A stretch of DNA of 64,000 nucleotides from DASXYG01 sp036502625 (GTDB lineage: Bacteria; Actinomycetota; Actinomycetes; Streptosporangiales; Streptosporangiaceae), in assembly GCA_036502625.1 (NCBI GenBank), contig DASXYG010000095.1, positions 124,001-188,000 on the forward strand. Reading direction: 5' to 3'. The position numbers and the translations under genes were made by a program. A model generated the notes under the pieces. That model was not told the origin of the DNA. It did no database searches and saw nothing but the letters and a program-made list of their open reading frames with translations. Shown one piece after another: positions 41,055 to 48,246 of the stretch. Within the stretch, counting starts at the first letter, position 1. Each line of letters begins with the position of its first letter.

Positions 41055-43340
41055 TCATCGGTAGGCGCCGAACGCGCGGAGCACCATCGGCCCGCCCTGG
41101 CGTACGACGCCGCGTTCGCACAGGCCGGCGATCGCGGCGCCGTCCAGGCCGAGGTGGCGCAGGATCTCGGTGGTGTGCTCGCCGACGCCCGGCGGCAGCA
41201 GCACGCGGTCGTTCGGGGTACGGGAGAACCCCGCCCACCGGCCGGTCGCGTACAGGCTGGTGTCGCCGGGCCGCGGCAGCCGGTGGAACGCCTCCCAGCG
41301 GCGCAGTTGCGGGTCGTCGGGGAGCTCGGCGACCGGACGGGCCGGCGCGGCGGGCACGCCCGCGCCGATGAGCGCGGCCATCGCGTCGCGGCGCGTACGG
41401 GCGGCGAAGTACCGCTCCAGCTCCTGCTCGGTCGCCTCGCCGGGTGGACCGAGCAGCTTCTCCAGGGCGCGTACGTCCGCCTCGCCGGTCGCGTACAGCC
41501 GGATCCAGCCGTCGGCGGTGCGGTAGAAGCGGTCGAGGGGGCCGGGGCCGCGGAAGTCGCGGCCGCCCTGCGGCGCGGGCGGGCGTCCCGGCAGCCGTAC
41601 GAGCTCCTCGGACTGCGCGAACGTCGCCGCGCCTGCCAGGGACGTCCAGCCCGACTGGCCCTCGCCCGTACGGTCGCGGTGCGCCAGCGCGACGCAGGCC
41701 GCAAGCGCGGTCAGCGCGGCGACCGTCACGTCGTTGACCGCCATCGTCAGCAGCACCGGTTCGTCCGCGCCGCCCTGCGCCGCCATGATCCCGCTCATCG
41801 CCTGCAGCAGCGGGTCGAACCCGGGCGCGTCGCTCATCGGGCCGCCCGCGCCGAAGGCGGTGATCGACAGCGCGACCAGGCGCGGGTTGGCCTCGAGGAG
41901 CCGGTCGTGGGCGATGCCGAGCCGGTCGAGCACGCCCGGGCGGAAGTTGTCGATCACGACGTCGGCGCCGCGGACGAGGCGGAGGAACAGGTCGCGCCCC
42001 TCGTCCGTGCGCAGGTCCACGGCCAGGCCGCGCTGGCCCCGGATGTAGATCAGGCCGCGCTCGCGCCAGCCGTCGCCGGACGGGATCTCCACCTTCACGA
42101 CGTCCGCGCCGAGCTCGGCCAGCAGGGTGCCGGTGTACGGCCCGGCCAGCACCATGCCGAGGTCGAGCACCCGGTATCCGGCCAGCGGACCGGCCTGGCG
42201 CGGCGCCGGGCCTGCGGGCGCGGGCCGGGGCGTCCAGCGCACGTCGCCCGCGTCATCCGGCCGCGGGGCCGGACCGGTGATCGCCGCGGGCGTCGCGGCC
42301 AGGTGGATCGGGTTGCCGGGCATGGTCACCGGTCCGTGTACGGGGTCGTCCAGCGTGACGGCCATGCCGATGGCCCGCACCTGCGGGTGGTCGAGCCAGG
42401 CGTCGCGGGTGGCGACCGGCGCGGTGGGGCAGTCGGCGGCGGTGAACGCCCGATGCCAGTCCGCGCAGTCGCGGGTGGCGAAGATCTCCGCGATCCGCGT
42501 GCGCAGCGCGGGACGGTTCTCCGGGGCGAGCAGCCGGTCGAGGTCGCCGTCGGTCCCGGCCGCGTCGAGCAGGTGGTCGAGGCCGAGCACCCGCAGCGCG
42601 ATGCGCTGGAACTTCGCCGTCAGGCCCGCGACGAACAGCCACTCGCCGTCCGCGCACCGGTAGCGGGAGTACAGGGGGCTCGGCCCGCCGGCGCCGACCG
42701 CGGTGTCCGTGGGCGCGGCGCCGGGCGTGCGCAGGAACTGCAGCGGCATGGCCACCATCGCGCCGTGCGCCCCGCCCGCCGTGACGCGCTGGCCGTGGCC
42801 GGAGCGGCGCCGCTCGACCAGCGCGGCGACCGCGGCGCACGCGCCCCAGACCGCCTGGACGTACAGGAAGTGCGGGTACACCGGGTCGACGGGGCCGCCC
42901 GCGAACGACGACTGGCGCAGCGACGTGCCGAGCGCGGCGGACAGCAGCGCGTTGGACTCCGCGCCGCCCGGCCACGGCGTGTCCTCCAGGTACGGCGGCA
43001 TGTGCAGGTGGACGAGCCTCGGGAACCGTACGGTCAGCCGCTCCGGGTCGCCCGCGCACAGCCCGAGCGCCGCGCTGCCCGTCCCGGTGACGCAGATGTC
43101 CGCCCCGGCCAGCAGCGCGTCCAGCCTCCGCCGCCCGTCCCCGGTCCGCGGGTCGAGCACGCGGCTCCGCTTGTTCCGGTTGGCCATCGCGAACCCGGCC
43201 CGCGCACGTCCCGGATCCCCGCCCGGAGCCTCGACCTTCACGACATCGGCCCCGAAGTCGCCGAGCAGCATCGCGGCCAGCGGCCCGGCGGTACCCGTGG
43301 TCAGGTCGAGCACCCGCACCCCGCCCAAGGCCGCATCCAT
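41055..43340 (-). CDS. Fused tandem CaiB/BaiF CoA-transferase (one catalytic, one non-catalytic half)
   Basis: 761 aa, about twice family length; ATG 43340 follows GGGGAG. Two complete domains: residues about 1-360 (VRVLDLTTGTAGPLAAMLL, GADVVKVEAPGGDPGRARAG) and about 385-761 (YRVLDLGMVLAGPYTGTLLA, GADVVKVEIPSGDGWRERG, VIDNFRPGVLDRLGI). In the second half Asp537 (AVNDVTVAALTALAACVAL) aligns with the catalytic Asp of formyl-CoA transferase. In the first half the same position is Leu159 (FLYVQAVWGACAAVAAL). A covalent version of the paired arrangement at 31155-33565. First gene of the operon. Confidence 0.92.
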   Translation of the reverse strand: MDAALGGVRVLDLTTGTAGPLAAMLLGDFGADVVKVEAPGGDPGRARAGFAMANRNKRSRVLDPRTGDGRRRLDALLAGADICVTGTGSAALGLCAGDPERLTVRFPRLVHLHMPPYLEDTPWPGGAESNALLSAALGTSLRQSSFAGGPVDPVYPHFLYVQAVWGACAAVAALVERRRSGHGQRVTAGGAHGAMVAMPLQFLRTPGAAPTDTAVGAGGPSPLYSRYRCADGEWLFVAGLTAKFQRIALRVLGLDHLLDAAGTDGDLDRLLAPENRPALRTRIAEIFATRDCADWHRAFTAADCPTAPVATRDAWLDHPQVRAIGMAVTLDDPVHGPVTMPGNPIHLAATPAAITGPAPRPDDAGDVRWTPRPAPAGPAPRQAGPLAGYRVLDLGMVLAGPYTGTLLAELGADVVKVEIPSGDGWRERGLIYIRGQRGLAVDLRTDEGRDLFLRLVRGADVVIDNFRPGVLDRLGIAHDRLLEANPRLVALSITAFGAGGPMSDAPGFDPLLQAMSGIMAAQGGADEPVLLTMAVNDVTVAALTALAACVALAHRDRTGEGQSGWTSLAGAATFAQSEELVRLPGRPPAPQGGRDFRGPGPLDRFYRTADGWIRLYATGEADVRALEKLLGPPGEATEQELERYFAARTRRDAMAALIGAGVPAAPARPVAELPDDPQLRRWEAFHRLPRPGDTSLYATGRWAGFSRTPNDRVLLPPGVGEHTTEILRHLGLDGAAIAGLCERGVVRQGGPMVLRAFGAYR

Positions 43341-43363
43341 GTAGCTCCCCAACCACGAGAAAG

Positions 43364-43459
43364 TCGTCTACTAAATGCGTGTATAGCCCGTGGCCGACAT
43401 GTCCGTCAATGCCAAAATCCCCTGACGCCAGCTCAGAGGGGACGAAAAATCGTCCACTA
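43364..43459. promoter_or_regulatory. Operon promoter region with two FadR-like sites
   Basis: The 231-bp gap 43341-43571 is AT-richer than its surroundings. It holds TCGTCTACTA (43364-43373) and TCGTCCACTA (43450-43459), in longer similar contexts AAAGTCGTCTACTAAATGCG and AAAATCGTCCACTATTAGCG, 86 bp apart in the same orientation. They fit the TxGT...ACxA core known for FadR-subfamily GntR regulators. CTATAC on the minus strand near 43385 could be the operon -10. Confidence 0.6.
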
Positions 43460-43571
43460 TTAGCGCGGCGCCCCCCGAACGCCTCCCCGCCACACCCGCG
43501 CCCTCAGCCGAGCGCGCTCATGGTCGACCCGCGAGGCCGCCGCCCCATCCCAGTGCGTGCCCGGCCGTGGA

Positions 43572-45023
43572 TTACTGGGCGAAGCCCGCCAGGGCGTGGA
43601 GGTGGACGCGCATGCGGCGCTGGGCCAGGGGGGCGTCGCCGTCCGCGATCGCCTGGACGATCTTCCGGTGGGCCAGGCGCACGTCGTCCGGGGAACCGGA
43701 CGGCTCGCCGCGCTGGCGGCGCGCCTTGCGGAGGCGGCGGATGGTCAGCTCGGACAGGATCGACAGGAGCAGGGACAGCACGCGGTTGCCGCTCAGGTCG
43801 GCGATCACGGTGTGCAGGTCGTGGGAGACGGCGTTGAAGCCCGCGTCGGGCTGGTCGCGCTCGACGGCGACGGCCGCGTTCAGGCGCGCGGCGCCCGCGG
43901 GGGTCAGCCGCTCGATGGCCAGGCGCACGGTCGTCGCCTCGACCTCCTCGCGCAGCTCGTCCAGTTCCGCGGCGGTGATGCCGCGGTACTCCAGGTACAG
44001 CGACACGGCGCGGACGACGGCCTCGACGCTGGGCCGGTCCACCACCATGCCGCCGTTGCTGCCGCGCCGCATGCGGACGACCGACTGGCTCTCCAGCACC
44101 CGCACCGCCTCGCGGAACATCGCGCGGCTGACGTCGTAGTGCCGCAGCAGGTCCGGTTCGTAGCCGAGGTTCTCCCCGACCGGCCACCCCCGCCGTACGA
44201 TGTCGCGGCGGATGCGGGCGGCCAGGACGTCGGCGGGCCGCAGGGCGGCGGACGCCTCGTCGTCCGTGGCCGGCGTCAGCCACGCGGCACCGCCGTCGGC
44301 GTCGTCGGCCAGCCGCAGCACCGACTGGTGCAACGCGTCGAGGTGGCGCAGCATCCGGTGGCGGGCGCCCAGCCCATCGCCGGCCACGATGGCCCGTACG
44401 ACCGCCGCGTGCGCCCGGTGGGTCTCCCGCGCCGCCGTCGACGACCGCTGCCGGTCCTCCAGCACCGTACGGAAGAAGCGATAGCTCAGCGTGACGACCG
44501 TACGGACGAACAGCGACAGCGCAGCGTTGCCGGTCAGGTCGGCGATGACCTCGTGCATCCGGTGCCGCTGGCGGCCGGTGAACGAGCCGATGTTCGCCGC
44601 CTCCTCGGTGATCTCCTCGCGCAGCGCGAGGAGCTGCTCGTCGTCCAGCCGGTCCGCGGCCAGCCGCACGCTGAACAGCTCCAGGACGGTCCGCGCCTCG
44701 AACAGCTCCCGTGTGCTGACCCGGAGGTACTCCAGGTAGATCGACACGGCCTCGACCACGGCGGACGCGTCGGGCTCCACCACGACCAGGCCGCCGTTGC
44801 GCCCCCGCCGCATCCGCGCCACCTGGTCGTGCTCGACGAGCCGCGCCGCCTCGCGGAACACCGCACGGCTCACGCCGTACTGCTCGGCCAGCCGCAGCTC
44901 GCTGCCCAGCACCGTGCCGACCGGCCAGCCGGCCGCGACGACGTCCGCCTCGAGCCGCGCCGCGACGGCCTCCGCGCGCTTGCCCGACCCGCCCGGCGCG
45001 GCCTCCACCGCAGGTTCCCGCAT
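43572..45023 (-). CDS. Tandem-duplicated FadR/GntR regulator
   Basis: 483 aa, double the family length. Two full repeats: winged helix about 19-80 (AARLEADVVAAGWPVGTVLG, YGVSRAVFREAARLVEHDQV, RMRRGRNGGLVV) plus FCD about 95-245, then winged helix about 262-325 (AARIRRDIVRRGWPVGENLG, YDVSRAMFREAVRVLESQSV, RMRRGSNGGMVV) plus FCD about 335-480. Recognition helices are nearly identical, so the protein should behave as a covalent dimer on two equal half-sites. FCD residues such as HEVIADLTGN and HTVIADLSGN keep the ligand/metal His. Lies just upstream of the catabolic operon on the same strand. Confidence 0.92.
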   Translation of the reverse strand: MREPAVEAAPGGSGKRAEAVAARLEADVVAAGWPVGTVLGSELRLAEQYGVSRAVFREAARLVEHDQVARMRRGRNGGLVVVEPDASAVVEAVSIYLEYLRVSTRELFEARTVLELFSVRLAADRLDDEQLLALREEITEEAANIGSFTGRQRHRMHEVIADLTGNAALSLFVRTVVTLSYRFFRTVLEDRQRSSTAARETHRAHAAVVRAIVAGDGLGARHRMLRHLDALHQSVLRLADDADGGAAWLTPATDDEASAALRPADVLAARIRRDIVRRGWPVGENLGYEPDLLRHYDVSRAMFREAVRVLESQSVVRMRRGSNGGMVVDRPSVEAVVRAVSLYLEYRGITAAELDELREEVEATTVRLAIERLTPAGAARLNAAVAVERDQPDAGFNAVSHDLHTVIADLSGNRVLSLLLSILSELTIRRLRKARRQRGEPSGSPDDVRLAHRKIVQAIADGDAPLAQRRMRVHLHALAGFAQ

Positions 45024-45027
45024 GCCG

Positions 45028-45675
45028 CTACGCGGTGTGGTCGTGGTGGTCGGGGGTGGTCAGGTAGAGGGTGGCCATGTCGGTGATCTGGTCGCACCAG
45101 TCGGCCCAGGTGATGCCGTCGGGGGTGTTGCGGCCGATGACGGCGCGGTGGATGCAGGCGGCGGTGATCGTGCGGACGGTGATGGCCAGCGCGGTCGGCG
45201 GGTCGGAGCGGCGGATCTCCTCGAGGTGGGCGGTGGTGGCGTCGAGGAACAGCCGCTGGATGTGCTCCAGCGCCTTCCGGGACCGTTCGGAGGAGCCGAT
45301 GGCGCGGGAGTTGCCGACGACGTGCGGGATGACGTGCGCGCCGGCGGAGAAGCCGTCGGCCATCGCGGCGGTGAACGCGCCGATGACCTCGCGCAGGCCG
45401 CCGTCGACGGCGTCGAGGGCCGCCGTGATGTCGTCCTCCACGCCGGTGAGCAGCCGGTCCTTGACCGCGTTCAGGAGCTGCTCCTTGCCCTCGAACCGGC
45501 GGTAGATCGCCCCGACCGACAGGCCGGCGCGCTCCGCGACGGCGACCATGGTGAGGTCGTCGAACCCGGTCTCGGCCAGCACCTGCTCCGCCGAGGCCAG
45601 GATCCGCTGCAACGCCGCGCGGCTGCGTGCCTGCCGCGGCGGGCGGAAGCCGAGCGGGGCGTTTCCCGAAGCCAC
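45028..45675 (-). CDS. TetR-family transcriptional regulator
   Basis: 215 aa from GTG 45675; frames upstream of it do not look like TetR sequence. Helix-turn-helix: ALQRILASAEQVLAETGFDD, LTMVAVAERAGLSVGAIYRRF, EGKEQLLNAVKDRL. All-alpha C-terminal domain with DWCDQITDMATLYLTTPDHHDH. Stop lies 4 bp before the GntR start, so these two regulators share an operon. Divergent from the P450-ferredoxin pair with an inverted repeat between them, so it could control P450 expression as well. Confidence 0.92.
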   Translation of the reverse strand: MASGNAPLGFRPPRQARSRAALQRILASAEQVLAETGFDDLTMVAVAERAGLSVGAIYRRFEGKEQLLNAVKDRLLTGVEDDITAALDAVDGGLREVIGAFTAAMADGFSAGAHVIPHVVGNSRAIGSSERSRKALEHIQRLFLDATTAHLEEIRRSDPPTALAITVRTITAACIHRAVIGRNTPDGITWADWCDQITDMATLYLTTPDHHDHTA

Positions 45676-45685
45676 GCGCCTGACG

Positions 45686-45768
45686 TTACCGGCAGGCCGC
45701 GCGAAGGAGGTAATGACCGGTAAAGACACGGCTACGCCCGCGACTACGTACGGCAACCCGTCTTGACA
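45686..45768. promoter_or_regulatory. Operator and promoter region between TetR and P450
   Basis: TTACCGG (45686-45692) and CCGGTAA (45717-45723) are inverted; GGTAATGACCGGTAA gives a second near copy of the GGTAA arm. A TTGACA at 45763-45768 fits a -35 for the P450 gene (start 45828), although no good -10 follows. Confidence 0.45.
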
Positions 45769-45827
45769 ATCGGGTAGCGCCCTGATGGCATTGCGAACGG
45801 AAGTTCACATTCGCATTGGGGGCGTCC

Positions 45828-47054
45828 ATGACGAAGACCGGTACGAGTGAACTCGGCGACCTGGAGCTCCCCGTCACGCGCGGCTGCCCGTTCGCCGCAC
45901 CTGAGGGGTACGCGCGGCTGCGCGAGCAGGCGCCGATCAACCGGGTCCGCATGGCCGGCGGGGCCGAGGCGTGGTGCGTGTCCGGCCACGAGGAGGGCCG
46001 CGCCATCCTCGCCGATCGCCGGTTCTCCTCGGACCGGCGGAAGGAGAACTTCCCGCTCCCCGACCCTGATCCGTCGACCAGGCAGCGGTTCCGCAACCAG
46101 CCGCCGGCGATGATCAGCATGGACGGCGACGAGCACGCCGCCACCCGGCGCACGGTGATCGGCGAGTTCACCATGAAGCGGCTGAACGCGATGCAGCCGC
46201 GGATCCAGGCGATCGTCGACGGCTTCGTCGACGACATGCTCGCCGCCGACGAGCGCCCGGTCGACCTCGTCCAGGCGCTCTCCCTGCCGGTGCCGTCCCT
46301 GGTCATCTGCGAACTGCTCGGCGCCCCGTACACCGACCACGACTACTTCCAGAGCCGCACCGCCACGGCGATCCGCCGCAGCCTGCCCTCGGAAGACCGG
46401 CAGCGCGCATTCCTCGAGCTGCGCGCCTACATCGACGAGCTGGTCACCGCCAAGGAGTCCGCGCCCGGAGACGACCTGTTCAGCCGGCTCATCGCCAGGC
46501 AGCGCGCCGACGGCACCCTCGACCACGCGAGCCTCGTCAGCATGGCCTTCCTGCTGCTGCTCGCCGGCCACGAGACCACCGCGAACATGATCTCCCTCGG
46601 CGTCATCGGCCTGCTGGACCACCCCGACCAACTGGCCACGATCACCGCCGACCCCGCCAAGACGCCCATGGCCGTCGAGGAACTCCTGCGCTACTTCTCC
46701 ATCGCCGACCTCGTCACCTCCCGCGTCGCCACCGAGGACGTCCAGATCGGCGACGTCACGATCAAGGCGGGCGAAGGGGTCGTCGTCTCCGGCCTGTCCG
46801 CCGACTGGGACCCCGACGTGTTCGCCAACCCCGAAGAGCTGGACGTCGAACGCGGCGCCCGCCACCACATCGCCTTCGGGTTCGGCCCGCACCAATGCCT
46901 CGGCCAGAACCTGGCCCGCATGGAACTGCGGATCGTCTTCGACACGCTGTTCCGCCGCATCCCGAACTTGCGCCTCGCCGCCCCCGTGGACGATCTTCCG
47001 TTCAAGACGGACGCGGGCCTGTACGGTGCTTACGAACTCCCGGTCACCTGGTAA
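45828..47054 (+). CDS. Cytochrome P450
   Basis: 408 aa, ATG after GGGGG. Conserved I-helix LLLLAGHETTANMI, ExxR EELLRYF, haem loop FGFGPHQCLGQNLAR with the axial Cys. Same subfamily as the P450 at 6564-7763 (shared PVPSL-ICELLGAPY, final ELPVTW). A 3Fe-4S ferredoxin gene begins 11 bp downstream, so this is a class I system needing a separate ferredoxin reductase. Substrate unknown; hydroxylation of an isoprenoid, macrolide, xenobiotic or the operon's own acid is possible. Divergent from TetR. Confidence 0.95.
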   Translation: MTKTGTSELGDLELPVTRGCPFAAPEGYARLREQAPINRVRMAGGAEAWCVSGHEEGRAILADRRFSSDRRKENFPLPDPDPSTRQRFRNQPPAMISMDGDEHAATRRTVIGEFTMKRLNAMQPRIQAIVDGFVDDMLAADERPVDLVQALSLPVPSLVICELLGAPYTDHDYFQSRTATAIRRSLPSEDRQRAFLELRAYIDELVTAKESAPGDDLFSRLIARQRADGTLDHASLVSMAFLLLLAGHETTANMISLGVIGLLDHPDQLATITADPAKTPMAVEELLRYFSIADLVTSRVATEDVQIGDVTIKAGEGVVVSGLSADWDPDVFANPEELDVERGARHHIAFGFGPHQCLGQNLARMELRIVFDTLFRRIPNLRLAAPVDDLPFKTDAGLYGAYELPVTW

Positions 47055-47064
47055 GGGGTACGCG

Positions 47065-47259
47065 ATGCGGATCAACGCCGACACCACCGTCTGCATCGGC
47101 TCCGGCCAGTGCGTCCTGACCGAACCGGCCGTGTTCGATCAGGACGACGACGGCATCGTGACGCTGCTGAACGACCGCCCCGAGGGCGAGGAGGCCGCGC
47201 ACGCGCGTGACGCGGTCACCCTGTGCCCGTCCCGTGCCATCACCATCACGGAGGACTAG
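47065..47259 (+). CDS. 3Fe-4S ferredoxin for the P450
   Basis: 64 aa, ATG after AAGGGG. MRINADTTVCIGSGQC and VTLCPSRAITI give the C-x5-C ... CP pattern of the actinobacterial P450 ferredoxins (3Fe-4S; the fourth Cys is absent). Acidic middle (FDQDDDGIVTLL). Follows the P450 by 11 bp, so co-transcribed and almost certainly its electron donor. The last 14 bp overlap the winged-helix regulator on the opposite strand. Confidence 0.94.
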   Translation: MRINADTTVCIGSGQCVLTEPAVFDQDDDGIVTLLNDRPEGEEAAHARDAVTLCPSRAITITED

Positions 47260-47584
47260 CCTCCCCGGCCGGCGGGTGCGTGCCCGCGGTCTGCCGTGAC
47301 TCCTCGACGATGCGCTGGAGCCGCGCGACGTGGTCCTCCAGGGCGGCGCGGCCGTGCGCGCTGAGGCTGACCCAGGTGCGCGGCCGCTTGCCGACGTAGC
47401 CCTTCTCCACGGTCACGTAGTCGTGCGACTCAAGGGTGCTGATCTGCTTGGACAGCGCCGAGGCGGTCAGGCCGGCCGTTTCGCGGACCCAGGTGAACTC
47501 CGCCCATTGCACCCCGGCGAGCAGCGACACGACGGTCAGGCGTGTCGGGTCGAGCAGGACGGGGTCGAATTCAGCGGGTGCCAC
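47246..47584 (-). CDS. Winged-helix (MarR/ArsR-like) transcriptional regulator
   Basis: 112 aa, GTG 47584, 14 bp inside the upstream membrane-protein gene. LLDPTRLTVVSLLAGVQWAEF, WVRETAGLTASALSKQISTLE, YVTVEKGYVGKRPRTWVSLS is the HTH_27 winged-helix type seen with small membrane proteins. Dimeric; likely binds the 27-bp palindrome at 48128-48154 upstream of its own operon. Confidence 0.9.
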   Translation of the reverse strand: MAPAEFDPVLLDPTRLTVVSLLAGVQWAEFTWVRETAGLTASALSKQISTLESHDYVTVEKGYVGKRPRTWVSLSAHGRAALEDHVARLQRIVEESRQTAGTHPPAGEASPP

Positions 47585-48098
47585 CGGCGCCTTCCCCGTC
47601 GGGCGTGCGCGCGGCGCGGTCGCGCCGGGCGAAGGAGTTCATCGCCTTCTGGTAGCGGTCGCCGAAGACGACCAGCGCGAGGCCGGCGACGGCGCCGATG
47701 ACCGTCCGCAGGTACGGGACGTCGAGCCGCCCGTGCGGGATGAACGCGACGACGATACCGACGGCCAGGACGACCATCAGCACCACCCGCCGGGTCGCGG
47801 CGAACCGGGGCGAGATCTCCTCGCCGCGCAGCCGCGCCGGCTGCCCGAGGACGGCCGACCCGCGGCGGGAGTTCAGCATGATCACGTACGCGACCGCGAT
47901 GAGCGTGAGCGGCCAGGCCGACCACGTCGTGACCTGCGAGCCGAAGGAGTCCGGCGCCGCGAGCGCCACGAAGATCGCGATTCCGAAGACGATCCGCACC
48001 CACAGGGCGACGCCCACGGAGTTGACGGTCTGGTCCTTGCGCCGTTCGACGTCGCGCAGTGCTCGGGCGGCCTCTTCGGGCGTTGGGCGATCGGACAT
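47571..48098 (-). CDS. Four-span membrane protein
   Basis: 175 aa, ATG 48098 behind GGAGGTTCTC. Cytoplasmic N-terminus TPEEAARALRDVERRKDQTV, two hydrophobic pairs (VALWVRIVFGIAIFVALAA, WPLTLIAVAYVIMLNSRRGS, VVLMVVLAVGIVVAFIPHG, VIGAVAGLALVVFGDRYQKA). Function not known. First gene of an operon with the winged-helix regulator; together they look like a ligand- or stress-responsive membrane module. Confidence 0.82.
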   Translation of the reverse strand: MSDRPTPEEAARALRDVERRKDQTVNSVGVALWVRIVFGIAIFVALAAPDSFGSQVTTWSAWPLTLIAVAYVIMLNSRRGSAVLGQPARLRGEEISPRFAATRRVVLMVVLAVGIVVAFIPHGRLDVPYLRTVIGAVAGLALVVFGDRYQKAMNSFARRDRAARTPDGEGAGGTR

Positions 48099-48127
48099 GA
48101 GAACCTCCGTACCGACTTCCTCCACCG

Positions 48128-48154
48128 AACTAATTTCCTGCAAGGAAACTAGTT
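48128..48154. promoter_or_regulatory. 27-bp palindromic operator
   Basis: AACTAATTTCCT (48128-48139) and AGGAAACTAGTT (48143-48154) are inverted arms of 12 bp with one mismatch, around GCA. It lies 30 bp in front of the membrane-protein start, in a strongly AT-rich spot. Best explained as the binding site of the winged-helix protein at 47246. Confidence 0.8.
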
Positions 48155-48190
48155 GCCCAACGGAGACTCGTCAAACACGGGATGACGCCC

Positions 48191-48219
48191 AGGGCCCGCC
48201 GGGATTCCCGGCGGGCCCT
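48191..48219 (-). terminator. Strong hairpin terminator after the phosphoesterase gene
   Basis: AGGGCCCGCCGGG (48191-48203) and CCCGGCGGGCCCT (48207-48219) pair perfectly around ATT. It lies 28 bp past the stop at 48247, so it would end the ABC-phosphoesterase operon. Confidence 0.85.
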
Positions 48220-48246
48220 GAGTGTGGTCACGGCGCTACGCGGTGG

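Noticed and set aside
43341..43571. Possible short gene between the CoA-transferase and the tandem GntR
   Set aside because: Short frames there have no ribosome site or normal codon use; the AT-rich composition and repeats fit a promoter region.
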